Source of the DNA: Punica granatum
Lineage: Eukaryota > Streptophyta > Magnoliopsida > Myrtales > Lythraceae
Assembly (NCBI RefSeq): GCF_007655135.1
Contig: NC_045129.1
Span: 26,695,391 to 26,759,390 of the forward strand
Length of the DNA stretch: 64,000 nt
Reading direction: 5' to 3'
Below, in pieces: positions 12,564-24,147 of this stretch. The first letter of the stretch is position 1, and each line of letters starts with the position of its first letter. The notes beneath the pieces are model-generated. The model was not told where the DNA came from. It saw only the letters and a program-made list of their open reading frames with translations, and did no database searches. Both the position numbers and the translations under genes were made by a program.

Positions 12564-13080
12564 ATTGAAGGATGGGGTAGAGATTTACATGGTGATGTCA
12601 AAGCTCCTTCCTAATATCTCGAACAAGATAAAATGTGAAATCTCATTCAAAGTACATGCCACCTACCACACAAACAGAGTTATATGTTTTCCTTTCGAAA
12701 TGATTAAAAATTGTCTGAGACATTACTATTGTAATTTCAGGAAATCGAGTGTTGAAGGTGATTCTTCCTCTAAACTAATGCACTTCTCGAGTTCCCAACT
12801 TGTGTTCTTGAGTCCAAGTCTCCTCATTCTATATAGAGAAATGCTATTAAATGTTTTTCTTTTGATGGAATTAAAACTTGTGAGAGACATTGTTATCGCG
12901 ATTTCGAGATTATTCTCCATGTGAACAAAGACGCTTCTCAAGGATTGAACTTGTATTTTTGTGTTTAGTCGCTTCATCCTATTTTTAGAAATAGTGTTAA
13001 TTACCACTCAAATCTTTATCTAATTAAACAAAGTGATATTCTCCAGTGGCAACAATTCCCGAGCCCCCTCCATGACCGTT

Positions 13081-13576
13081 AGATCATTAGGAGATCAGAC
13101 GATCAGAGATTGAAGATCGTTAGGAGTGGCTTCTTAAGGGGGACAAAGCCCTAAGTGTGTCTCTATTTGTGAGCGCGAGAATCCAATAGAGAGAGTAGAG
13201 AGAAGGTGAAATTGTAGTTAAGAGACCCAGAAGAAGAACAAGAAGAAAGTCGCATTTTGCTTCGGGATTTCTTCAACATGGCGAGAGGTTAGAAACTTGG
13301 GAACATTTCTATTTGATCGGTCTCGATCTTTCTTAACGTTTGTGCTTAATTTTGTGATCTTTGTCGTTGTTGCAGGCGAGGCCATCCATGGAGGTGGAGG
13401 TGCAATCAAGATGCAACATCAAAAGAAGAATGGTGCCGTTGATTCCGGTGTTTCTCTTTTATAATGGGATCGTTTATAGTAGCGTCTTTGTTGCAGGAGA
13501 GGAAACCAGTGGAGGAGGAAAAATGCTAGCTAAGCTATACAGCCTTTTGATTGAAGGATGGGGTGAAAAAGGCTAG
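13081..13576 (+). pseudogene. Gene fragment copy 3, frameshifted
   Basis: ATG is at 13278, the donor gttag at 13288 and the second exon starts at 13376. An extra t in the gtttctcttt stretch (near 13450-13460) shifts the frame relative to copies 2 and 4 and brings an early stop. The rest (FYNGIVYSSVFVAGE and GGGKMLAKLYSLLIEGWGEKG) is readable only in another frame. The product is unidentified. Confidence 0.5.
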
Positions 13577-13600
13577 CTAAGTTGTACAACCTTTTTGATT

Positions 13601-14181
13601 CACTAGAAAAAAATTTGTATGTTGTGATAAATTACATTATTGCAAAAGAAATTTTATCGCAAGAAAAGTATATTGTGATAAGAATGTTAAATTATACTAA
13701 GTAAGGTCACATAATGCACATACTTAATGTGTACGTAGAGACATATATTTATATGTATACACATATCTTCAATATCGTGTGAGCGTCGAAGACCAAGTAT
13801 TCAACTATTATATATGTATATACATACTTAATCTGTATATTGTGAGAAGAATGTTAAATTACACTAAATAAAGTTTTATAGTGCATATACTAAATATGTA
13901 TATAGATACATATAGTATACACATATATTCAATATTGTGTAAGTGCCACAAATTAAGTATTCCTTAATAACTAACATATATGTATTTACATATTTTTATA
14001 TATTGTGACACGCAATATATAACGTTTTCATCGCAAAAATAAATTTATCACCATAAGTTATAAGATATTGTGACCAAACGTTATTTTGTCGCGATATACT
14101 TATTTGAATGAGCTTATTTTAACAAGACCCGTAACAAGTCATCTGCTATTTTTGTGGTAGGAAATCTTATTTGTTATTGTA
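13601..14181. mobile_element. CACTA-like segment, array unit 4 (581 bp)
   Basis: It starts cactagaaaaaaatttg after gatt and ends ttattgta before attgaagg. The gene flank on both sides is the same as in unit 3, so insertion came before the tandem amplification. Confidence 0.55.
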
Positions 14182-14743
14182 ATTGAAGGATGGGGGGGAG
14201 ATTTACATAGAGATATCAAGCTCCTTCCTAATATCTCGAACAAGATAATATGTGAAATCTCTTTCAAAGTACGTACCACCTACCACGCAAACGGTGTTAT
14301 ATGTTTTTCTTTCGATATGATTAAAAACTGTCTACAACATTGCTCTCCAAATTTCAAGAAATCGAGTATTGAAGGTGATTCTTCCTCTAAACTAATGCAC
14401 TTCTGGAGATCCCAACTTCTGTTCTTGAGTCCAAGTGTCCTTATTCTATTTATAGCAATGCTATTAAATGTTGTTCTTTCAATGGAATTAAAACTTGTGA
14501 GAGACATTGTTATCGCGATTTCGAAATTATTCTCCATGTGAACAAAGATGCTTCTCGAGGATCGAAGTTGTATTTTTGTATTCAAGTCACTTCATCATAT
14601 TTTTAAAAAGTGTTAAGTATCACTCAAATCTTTCTTAATGTTTCGTCTTAGCATATTTTTTGGAATTATAATTTAGTTCCAGACTTTATCTAATTAAACA
14701 TAGTGATACTCGCCAACGGCTACAATTCCCGAGCCCCTCCATG

Positions 14744-15217
14744 ACCGTTAGATCACTAGGAGATTGGACGGTCATAGATTGAAGAACGTTGGGAGCGGCT
14801 TCTTAAAGGGGACAAAGCTCTCAATGTGTCTTCGTTGGCGAGCGTGAGAGTCAGACAGAGGGAATAGAGAGAAGGTGAAATTGTGGTTCAGAGACCCAGA
14901 AGAAGAAGATAAAGAAAGTCGCATTTTACTGTGGAATTTCTTCAAAATGGCGGGAGGTTAGAAAGTTCGGTCCATTTATATTTGATCGGTCTCTATCTTT
15001 CTTAATGTCTATGCTTAATTTTGTGATCATCGCCGTTGTTGCAGGCAAGTCCATCAATGGAGGTGGAGGTGCAATCAAGCCGCTGCAGCAAAAGAAGAAT
15101 GGTGTCGTTGATGCTGGTGTTCTCTTTTATAGTGGGGTCATTTATAGTGATGTCTTTAGTTCAGGGGAGGCAGCCATTGGAGGAGGAAAAAGGCTAGTTA
15201 TGTATACAGCCTTTTGA
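14744..15217 (+). pseudogene. Gene fragment copy 4
   Basis: ATG is at 14947, exon 1 is ATGGCGGGAG, the donor gttag is at 14957, the acceptor ends at 15044, and the second exon is open to a stop at 15215-15217. It reads glycine-rich (KSINGGGGAIK), then hydrophobic, then GGGKRLVMYTAF. The end differs from the other copies because of an indel near aggctagttatg. It directly precedes the CACTA element that begins at 15268. The product is unidentified. Confidence 0.5.
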
Positions 15218-15853
15218 TTGAAGGATGGGGTGAAAAAGCCTAGCTAAGCTATACAACATTTTTTATCCACAACAATAAATTTTGTATCTTGTGATAAATT
15301 CTATTGTTACGAAAAAAAATTTATCACAAGCAAAGTATATTGTGGTAAGAATGTTAAATTACACTAAATAAAGTCACATAATGCACATAATTAATATGTA
15401 TGTAGAGACATATATATTTATATGTATACACACATTTTTAATATTGTGTGAGTATCGAAAATTAAGTATTCTCATAATAACTAACATATATGTACATACA
15501 TGCTTAATCTGTATATTATGAGAAGAATGTTAAATTACACTAAATAAAATCTCATGATGCACATACTTAATATGTATGTAGATACATATAGTATACACAT
15601 ATTTTTAGTATTGTGTAAGCGCCGCAAACTAAATATTTTCGTAATAACTAACATATAAATATATACATATTTTCATATATTGTGACACACATTATATAGC
15701 GTTTTCATCGTGAAAACAAGTTTATCACCATAAGTTATAAGATATTGTGACCACACGTTATTTTGTCAAGATATACTTATTAGAACGAGCTTATTTTGAC
15801 AATACTCATAATAAGTCATTCGCTATATTCGTGGCAAGATATCTTATCTGTTA

Positions 15854-16640
15854 TTAAATATTGATTCTTGACTTACTATAAGCAAACTCAATTTTTTCTG
15901 GTAAACTAGAAGCATCTAAGTCTATATATAAAGTTCTCAACCCAAAAGAAAAAGACAATATATGAAGGACTACTTTACTATAAGATAGACTAAATAAGGC
16001 ATAATTTTCAGGAGTAACCAATGAAAGATGGAATTTAAGAGTTGAAGTCCAGTCTTGATAACTTACCATTGTTAAGTTCTTGATAATTTTTCTTGAGACG
16101 AGACACTTTCTTCCAATTGACATATTTAAGTGGGCGTAGATTTCCGCGACGAGCAACTGTTCTAAGTCAAATACTTGATATGCCATCTGGCTTCTCAATT
16201 GGGTGGCCAAGTTCATTAACACAAACAATGATTTTTCACCATTTGACAAACTCCGAACATCCTTTGCCCGTGCAACCCCTCCCTTCGCTCTTGTTCTTCC
16301 TTCACCATCTAAGGAATGAAATATTTAATAATTCAGATAAAAAGAGCATGGAACATGAATTTTTCAATAAGGAAGGTGCTGACCGATAATGTTATAAGAC
16401 TCCATATTTTGAGAGTCATTGAGCTGAGATTGTTCGGTGCCCCTTGGCGAGTCACGATGGGTATCATCTGGACTTCGAAATGTTTCATTTTCGGGAGTAG
16501 TTGGTGATGACCTCGAGTCTGTAACAGAGTTTCCTAACCACTTGAATCATTTTCCAATTTAGCACTAACAGTGGTCTCTACGGTTTTCAAAAGCTTTTTT
16601 CTTACCATCCTGCAAAATGAGTTAAAAATTTCGATTAATC
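15854..16640 (-). pseudogene. Remnant of second CACTA gene (Ptta/En/Spm-like)
   Basis: Downstream of the TNP2 gene on the same strand, an acidic, serine- and proline-rich stretch (around 16400-16600) leads to a basic RTRAKGG-like run. A short motif LSNGEKSLFVLMN follows in the open frame 15854-16249. The order resembles the N-terminal part of the second protein of plant CACTA elements (Pfam plant transposase Ptta/En/Spm), where a GEK-type motif follows a basic linker. Frameshifts and stops break it. It could instead be an extended C-terminus of the TNP2 protein. No catalytic function can be claimed. Confidence 0.4.
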
Positions 16641-16653
16641 ATTCATTATATCA

Positions 16654-16680
16654 TAAAATAAATAAATAAATAAATAAACA
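16654..16680. repeat. (AAAT)n microsatellite
   Basis: An ataaataaataaataa run in the non-coding part of the CACTA element. Confidence 0.85.
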
Positions 16681-16786
16681 AAACGGAGAAAAAAAGAAGT
16701 TTCACATGATGCAACTATAAGCTTGCTGCAAATAGATAAAATACAAGCAAGTTGACCATGAAGATATTAAATTACTGAAATTTAAA

Positions 16787-17406
16787 GGGAAAAGGTGAAA
16801 TTTCGCCCTCAACCATTAGCTCTTTTTCTATCTTAGTCCTAAATTTTTTCTTTGGTTGGATTTCGTTCTCAATCTTTTTCGCGCAATATGAGTTCAGTCC
16901 TTCCGTCCAAAATTCCGTTCATTTTCTCTTACATGTATATTTTTCAAATGAGAGTGCGCCACATGCATGACAAATCACTGCTACTCTAAACCGGTTGTTA
17001 TAGAACAAATCCGATTCTTTTTTTAATTAGATACGTAAACCAGACTAAGATATTTCCGATTCTTTTAGGATTCCAGCCATTGCTTCTCTTTCATCGTCTC
17101 ACGCATTGACAGATAGCTGGAATCCTAAAAGAACCGAAAATATCTTAGTTCGATTTACATGTCTGATTAAAAAAAGAATCGGATTTGCTCTATAACAACC
17201 GGTTTAGAGTAGCAATGATCTATCGTGCACATAACGCACTTTCATTTGATGAATATACATGTCAGGGAAAATGAATGGAATTTTGGACGGAAGGACTGAA
17301 CTCACACCATGCGGAAAAGATTGAGGACAAAATCGAGCCAAAGAAAAGATTTAGGACTAAGATAGAAAAATAATTAAAAGTTGAGGACCAAATTTGACCT
17401 TTCCCC
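16787..17406. mobile_element. Mutator-like MITE with ~290-bp inverted repeats, 9-bp TSD
   Basis: A foldback of 620 bp. The left arm begins gggaaaaggtgaaattt, and the complement of the right arm begins ggggaaaggtcaaattt. Pairing continues for about 290 bp, including a ccggttgttatagaac stretch with its complement at ~17195, leaving a short loop near 17080-17110. Flanking 9-mers are aaatttaaa (16778-16786) and aaatctaaa (17407-17415), with one mismatch. Long TIRs and a 9-bp duplication point to the Mutator superfamily. It has no coding capacity. Confidence 0.85.
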
Positions 17407-17611
17407 AAATCTAAAGGAAAAAAAAAAGAAGCATATCTATATGGACAAAAATCATAAAACATTAGTCAATCATATGATAAGGTGCTAATAATCAGTTAAT
17501 AGAAAAGAAACAAAAAGGTAAAGAATGGGTGTCATCATAGCCATCTAATGCATCTCCTGCCTCATATAAGTGTCTTGGTTTACGAGTACCACCGATGACC
17601 AATTTGTACCT

Positions 17612-20600
17612 TTAGTTACTTGTAGATAAAATACTTGTTTCGCTTGTGATGAAAAAAATAAACGGATCATCCTTCAATAAAATGCGCACGTGTATCAATC
17701 TTGAGAAATTTACAAGGATATGGCCACTTGCATCTTGCTTCAAACCCCTAGATGATCTCACTTCTACCCAATCACAACGAAGTAAAACAACTTTGAGTTT
17801 TCCGTAGTAATCCAACTCCAAAATATCAGTTAGAGAACCATAGTAATTTTTCTCATCCGCTTCGACTAGGACTGTACCATTTTGGGTTCTAAGAGATTTC
17901 TCCCGCTCCTTCGTGTGAAATCTATACCCATTTATGAAAAAACCATCAAATTTTCGATAAAAATTGCTTGGGCCTTGTGCAAATGTGATCACATCTTCCG
18001 GGCAATCGGCTTCCATCATATATGGCACCTAAAAATTAGGTCGCAAGTGCTTCAATAAAAAAATTATCAACTTAAAGTTCATGTATCTGTTTAATATTAT
18101 ACTTCAATATGCCATAACATTATACTCTATTATTACCTCACTCAAAAGCCAATCAGCAAATTTCTCCACAAGTCATTGATTCTCAATAATTTGAGAAACT
18201 CCAGTATAGGGATCATTTGCTCATTGCTGATCCAAAAATTTCCTGTATCGTTTGTTATCAAGTTATACATATCCTATTCACGTGGTTGATGAACTTGTTT
18301 AAAAGGGCTAAAGGGAGAGCTACTAACCTTCGATAAGGTAACATTTCATCACTATGAAGGAGAACACAATGATGTGCTTGAGAAAGTAACTTGTCATCAA
18401 GGACAATGCTTTGGTCTTTGCCCAAATATCGACCACTGGAATTGACTAAGTATTTATCCCCATTTGCACCCTCATAATTCCTTTTTGGTCGATTTATAAC
18501 CGATTCTATGTGGGGAAGGTATCTTGCACAATATATAGCACACTCTTCAGCAATGTACCCTTCGGCAATTGATCCTTCGGGATGTGCCTGATTTCGAACA
18601 TAAGACTTTAATTGAACTAGAAACCTATATCACAATGGTTAAAAGTATGAGAGTGACCTAAATGATAAAATTTTAAATATAGATATCCTATAGGATCAGA
18701 AAATCTAACCTTTCAATGGGATACATTCACCTATAATGCACTGGGGCCCAAGTCTAGCCTCCGAAGGCAAATGTATAATTAAATGCACAATTATGGTAAA
18801 GAAACTGGGCGGGAATATTCTATCCAAATGACAAAGGGAAATTGAAGCTTGGGCTTGCAATTCATCAAGATCATTAGGATCCAAAGTTTTGGAACAGAGC
18901 TTCTTGAAGAAAAGTGATAACTTTGAAATTGCTGTAGCTACCGAATTTGGCACAATTCCTCGTAAAGCAAGTGGAAGAACACCTTGCATTAGAATATGAG
19001 CGTTGTGATTCTTTAAGATTTGACAACTTCCTCTACTTTAAATTTATACCTCGAGAAATGTTTGAAGAATATCCATCGGGAACTTTCAAATTCTTCAAGG
19101 ATGTCAACAAGAGATCGTTTTCCTTGGTGGATAAGGTGAAGCTTGCTGGTGGCAAATCGATTTTTCCATTTGGGAGAATCTTTGGATGAAGCTCATGCCT
19201 CATTCCCATCTCTTGTTGGTCAAGATGCGTTTTCATGTTATCTTTGCTCTTTTTGTCCAAATTAAATAATGTCCCAATCAAATTATCGCATACTTTATTC
19301 TCAATATGCATAACATCCAAACTATGATGAAGAAGGTTGTACTGCCAATATGGAAGTTCAAAGAAAATGCTCCTTTTCTTCCACAAGAATGTTTTCCCAC
19401 CTATCATTACTGAATCAGCCCTTACGCCATGATTTTGGCCTAAATCGAAGTTATCACCATCCTCAATAAGGTCATCAACATCATCAAAGACCATATCTTG
19501 TTGGGCTCTATCAATTTCATCTTCAATACCTCCATTGACAGATGTAGAACCTTGATCGCGATCTCTTTTCTAGGATAACTTCCTTGGTTTGCCATACACA
19601 TGATTCATCCTTTCTACTTGCGCTAAAACTTCAGGTCCATAAAGTGCGATTGGGGGAGGCCGCAGCTGTATAGTCCCGTCAAATTGTTCTTTTTGATAAC
19701 GAAATTCATGGTTTGGCTCCAACTAGTAACAAGGACTCATATAGCAAAATTTTCCTCCATGAGTTAGCCATTGTGAATGGGTAAAATACCACAAGATGGA
19801 CACGCAATTCGACCTTTTGCACTCCAGCCAGATAAGTTAGCATATGCATGAAGTCATTCACAGTCCAAAGGAGTGCGGCTAGCAGGTTAAAACTTTTACC
19901 AATAGATGCATCATCAAATGCTTCGACGCCTTGCCACAATTGTTTTAGCTATACAATTAGTGGTTGCAAGCAGACATCGATATTATTACCTGGCCCTTTC
20001 TCATCAGGTATGACCATTGACAACAAGATGGATGAACGCTTCATACATACCCAAGGTTCAACGTTGTAGGGCATGAGGATGACCGGCCAAGTACTGTATG
20101 TTGTACTTATTGTTCTAAATGGATTAAAGCCATCACTAGCTAGACCTAGTCTTGTATTGTGAGGATCAACAACAAAGTCAGGATAGCGTTCATCAAATGA
20201 TTTTCATGCGAAGGCATCTGTTGGATGTCTCAACTTCCATCCTTGGTGCCGCCCTCATGGTGCCATCGCATGGAAGAAGCTGTCTTAGAGGAGATATATA
20301 GTCATTTCAGCAGTGGTATTAAAGGAAAATATCTTAATACTTTCGCTGGTTTTCTTTTCTTCAGCGTTGAATCCATACTGTCATGCTTCATTATCTTCAT
20401 CTTCTTTTGATGCCACCTTGGAGTGCCATATCTTTGGCATACTTCACCATCTTCATCACCTCGAAATAGCATGCAATCATTTGGACAAGTGTGGATCTTT
20501 TTATATGCAAGATCCAATGCTTTGAGCATCTTTTTGGCATTACAATAAGATGATGGCGAGTCGGTACCCTCAAGAAAAGCATTATTTAAAATTTCAAGCA

Positions 20601-21238
20601 GAATAGGAAAATATTTTCCTAACCAACCATGTGAAACCCTTAGGTGGTAAAGATTCACGAGGAAAGACACCTTAGAGTGATTACGATAATTCGGACATTA
20701 TGATTCATTGCACTCTTCCATCAACTTGTGAAACTGATTTGTTTCACTAGTATCACATTGCACAGTAGGTTCTAAGACATTGGCACCATCAGGGACATCA
20801 CAAAATGGTTCCTCATTCATATTTGGTCCATGTAATCCTAAAGCATCTCTAACTAGTTCTATCCTTTATTCCTGTCCAACCATGTTTCTTTGCTCTTCCG
20901 CAATGTTTTGACCAGAGAAAGTATGTTGATGTTGATAGGTAGCAACTAGAGATTGCCCAAAATGTTCAAAATGATTCTCACAAGCAGCATGCAGGGATTG
21001 TGGAATAGATTCTCCGTGAAACACCCATGTTGTATAGCTCAGCAAGAAGCCATTCCACAACAAGTGATCTTCAACTAATTCAGGAACTAAGTAATTCTTG
21101 TTATAACATTTTTTTACATGGACATAATATTTTCCTGCCGATTAGGGCATTCTCATATGCAAATTTCATAAAATAAGCAACACCACTGAGATAAGCCTTG
21201 CTTGACCTTGACTCACTTATCCAACTTCTAACCATCAT
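17612..21238 (-). pseudogene. TNP2-type CACTA transposase, multiply broken
   Basis: The ATG at 21238 opens MMVRSWISESRSSKAYLSG, the start of the plant transposase-associated domain (21238-20866, with a CPCKK zinc-type motif and LLWNGFLLSYTTWVFHGE). Next come a linker and a LAYKKIHTCPNDCMLFR region (20302-20670). Broken TNP2 core segments follow (19706-19939, with WQGVEAFD; 19033-19494, with SLDVMHIENKVCDNLIGTL). After these lie a DUF4218-like block (18705-18989, QGVLPLALRG and HLDRIFPPSFF), an exon at about 18328-18624 (SYVRNQAHPEGSIAEGY) and a DUF4216-like block (17612-18028). An intron of about 18625-18709 has a gttag donor and an atatag acceptor. Several frameshifts and stops disrupt the reading. 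In working elements this protein acts with the second gene product at the transposon ends. Confidence 0.85.
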
Positions 21239-23624
21239 TGATTCAATAAAAATTTAATAGTTAACCTTCATTTTAGCATTTGAACATATTGAAAATTTAA
21301 GTGAAATAGCTCTAAATCATCATCAAACAAATCAAAGAAAAAATAATTCAACTTTGGTATTTGCATGTTAGACAATACAAATTAGAGTAGCAAGATAAGA
21401 CTAAACAATAAAGTAAAAAGCAAAAAGAAAAAAGACCAATCATTGACAGCTCTGTGAAACTTGATTTAGATTAGCAAAAAGAAAAATATTGTGGAAAAGG
21501 GAGAGGGAACATTATAATTTTCATATATTCACACATTATTCATGATATTATAATTCCCAATTTAAAGCAATATGACAAAGCAAATAAAACACAAGAGCAA
21601 GGAAAAATCATCATTTTAGTACATATCCATGCTCTATTCACGATATTTTTTAAAGTTGTGAGAATCACTTATAGTATGTTAGTTAGCATGGAATAAGACA
21701 CTCCAATAGGATTAAATGCAAAGACCTATGCTCCTTCATATCTAGAAGGAAACCTTAATTTAGCTGAGCTATAATCAAATTTAATGGAAATTACTTTTAC
21801 CGATACTAGAGGAATACTAAAATATTAAAAGTATATATAATGAAGTGTGACTTTTATTTGTATGAGGATGCTCTGCTTTATTTTGTTTCCTCTATAATGT
21901 CTCGTTTATCTTAAAAGGAAATTGTGACATGAGAATGGAACCTTTTTATTATATTTTTTAGTCAAACACATAGAATATAAACTGTGAACTAAAAAGCCTT
22001 ATGTGGTAAATTTTGGCAAGTTTCATAATGGATTTAGTTATATTTTTTTTTTCGGTGCGAGGATTTAGTTATATTTTCAACCAAGTTTCAATTACTAGTA
22101 AATCTCTTTTGGAGGGTCACGCATATATGTGGAGCTAATTCATGCCAAAATAAATTTTGCTTAAATTACCTCTACGTAAAAGGTGATAGTGATAACTGCC
22201 TAAAAATATAGTTCTCTTTCACTCTATACCTTTTACCAATGTCGTACAAAGAATATTATTTCCTCCTCTATTTTATCTAATTTCCTCGCTTTCCCAACAG
22301 ACTCATATAGTATGGACTTCTAACTCCACAATTGTATATAGACCCAAAAGAGTGCCCAACTTAAGGATTAAGAAATAAGAAACAAAGGTGACAAATGAAA
22401 ACACACAAACAAGAAAGAGAGAGCTTATATATTTATGAAATTTTATTTAAATTGGTCTTGTCTGAGCTCTTGAGAATGAAGGAATAAGAATAGGATTAAA
22501 AAAAAGAGGATTCTCATGAGTAAAGATTTTCTTGAGATTTGCCCATGAGAAAAGGACTTCAACAAATAAATAAACGAAGTCCCACCATTGTAATATGAGC
22601 TAGTCTTTGTTTAAAGGTTATTAATCTCTTCTTTTACAACACCATTCTGTTCCTAAGCTCTCTCCATCTCTCTCTAAGATTTGCCCTCTCTCTATAAGCT
22701 CATCAATAAACAAAGAGCGTAGATACGACAAATGAGCAGAAGGTCAAACCCAAGAAACTAACCGTAAGAGCACCAAGCAAGCACAAAAATCGAAATGGTG
22801 GAGAAAGCAACAAGATTAATAGAGCAATGCTAACATTAGAAATTCCAACACAACTCGCGAGGGTAGCAAGACAAACAAAAAAGATCCACCTTTTACTCAA
22901 ATCAAGAGAGTAGCACAAGCAAGATTCACAGAGCAGCTCTTTCACCGACGAAACAAACACATCTCCTTAATGGAATATAAAGTAACACAAACACAAAATT
23001 CCACACTTCACTCACAAATTTGGTAGAGCAACAAGAGAAAGATCTTACATTGAAGCAGGGTTGCTTCTGCTCCAAACGCAAATGCTTGCCTAGCTCCTAG
23101 TCCCGCTCCTCAAGAATCCCGACAACTATTCCCCACAAGTCGAGCTTCTTCCAATCCTGAAAGATAATCGAGGCTGCAAGGCTATGAAATGGCAGGAGAA
23201 ATCGTCAGGGGATGGTGCTTCTTTTGAATTTGGGGAGGATCTAGCGAGGGAAGAGGAGAAAATGGGTGAAAATGTTGAACTGTAAAATTGTGAAAGGCTT
23301 AGGTTTAGTCAAACAAGGGCTACGCACCTTTAAGTGCGGCCAATTAATTGCATATCTTTTTGGGTGATATTGGGAGCCAATTTATTCACTAATTTATTTT
23401 TTCTCTTTGTAGAGCAAAACAAAAAACAAATTGGCCTACGACTTTTTACAAAAGCGTTCTAGAATTGTGATATAACTACACTAAGAAGCGTTCGCTATTC
23501 CCGACGCAAGAAACCGTGTCGCTAAGAAGAAGAACAGGAGGACGCTATCGGAAAGTGTAGTTAGATTTTCTGAATATTTTATTTGTGTCGACTGTTTTAT
23601 GAAGTGACGGAAAAAAATTGTAGC
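21239..23624. other. CACTA 5' non-coding and subterminal region
   Basis: AT-rich DNA upstream of the transposase start with no credible ORF. A candidate untranslated leader lies near 23040-23280 on the minus strand. From 23470 on, inverted gcgt/acgc-type motifs mark likely subterminal repeats, including a taactacact and agtgtagtta pair (from 23472 and near 23563-23573). Confidence 0.45.
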
Positions 23625-23698
23625 TATAGGCCTCATTTGATATAGTAATAACCTTAGGCTCTTAGTTGCAATTGAGGACTTATGATCCTCAAGTCGCA

Positions 23699-24130
23699 TG
23701 TTAAAATGTGATCTTTTAAGGCCCTAATGGACTCCACCCTAGTAGCCCACTAAGTAGGCCTAGCGAAGCATTCTAACTAAATAAAGCCCGTGGACTTGAC
23801 CCAATGAGACAATTTCTATCTCCTATTATATATACTTTCTTAATATATCTTAGGAAGATCACACCAAATATTTTCAGGATATATCAAATATCCCAAATAT
23901 CTCGATATCCTACACCTCACACCTCCTCTTATATAAACCCTAGAAGGTACATTATTTAATTTCAGGCAATACTATGTTCTTCTTGACAGAGTCTGATTTA
24001 AGCATAGGAGGAGGGGAAATTGAGGGCACCCTCGATCTCCCTTGTTTGCAGGTTCGAAGCATAAATGATTGAAGACTGAGGGATGTGAAGATGAATTAGG
24101 ATTTGAGGTACGAATTCGAGGACTCCATCA
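23699..24130 (+). mobile_element. Small LTR (~430 bp) of another retroelement
   Basis: It starts tgttaaaatg and ends gactccatca, with a TATA box (cttatataaaccctag near 23930-23945) and a U5-like stretch (tctgatttaagcatagg, ggcaccctcgatctccc, tgtttgcagg). It is followed one base later by ttggtgccgtatgtgag, which resembles the priming site usual after plant Ty3-type LTRs. I see no second LTR or coding region downstream in the window. The 5' end is the less certain boundary. Confidence 0.5.
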
Positions 24131-24131
24131 T

Positions 24132-24147
24132 TGGTGCCGTATGTGAG
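24132..24147 (+). promoter_or_regulatory. Primer-binding-like site
   Basis: tggtgccgtatgtgag follows the CA end of the small LTR and resembles TGGCGCCGTCTGTGGG of many plant Ty3-type elements. It carries substitutions, so it is probably inactive. Confidence 0.4.

Larger units (their letters stand above)
6304..15856. repeat. Tandem array of CACTA-segment plus gene-fragment units (about five copies)
   Basis: The same order of blocks recurs five times: AT-rich CACTA-like segment, a promoter-like region of about 0.5 kb, a 5' leader, exon 1 (atggcgagag), an ~88-bp intron and a second exon. The second exon starts at 7545, 10231, 11781, 13376 and 15045, giving spacings of 2686, 1550, 1595 and 1669 bp. 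The first spacing falls to about 1693 when the 985-bp hAT and its 8-bp duplication are removed. The left end is cut by the LTR ending at 6303. The right end stops at 15856 (ttatctgttatt), where CACTA gene sequence begins. Copies differ at many positions, so the amplification is not recent. Confidence 0.85.
15268..23624 (-). mobile_element. Decayed CACTA (En/Spm, CMC) transposon with TNP2-type transposase
   Basis: The left terminus is cacaacaataaattttg at 15268, a degraded CACTACAAG, followed by the same AT-rich subterminal DNA as the array units up to 15856. Minus-strand coding remnants then extend to 21238. The right terminus is not clear. Subterminal-like motifs (gcgttcgctattcccgacgc, gacgctatcggaaagtg, gtgacggaaaaaaattgtag) end near 23624, where ttgtagct could be a decayed TTGTAGTG. 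The flanks atc (15265-15267) and ata (23625-23627) match at two of three bases, which is weak. It contains a later MITE at 16787-17406. Confidence 0.7.
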
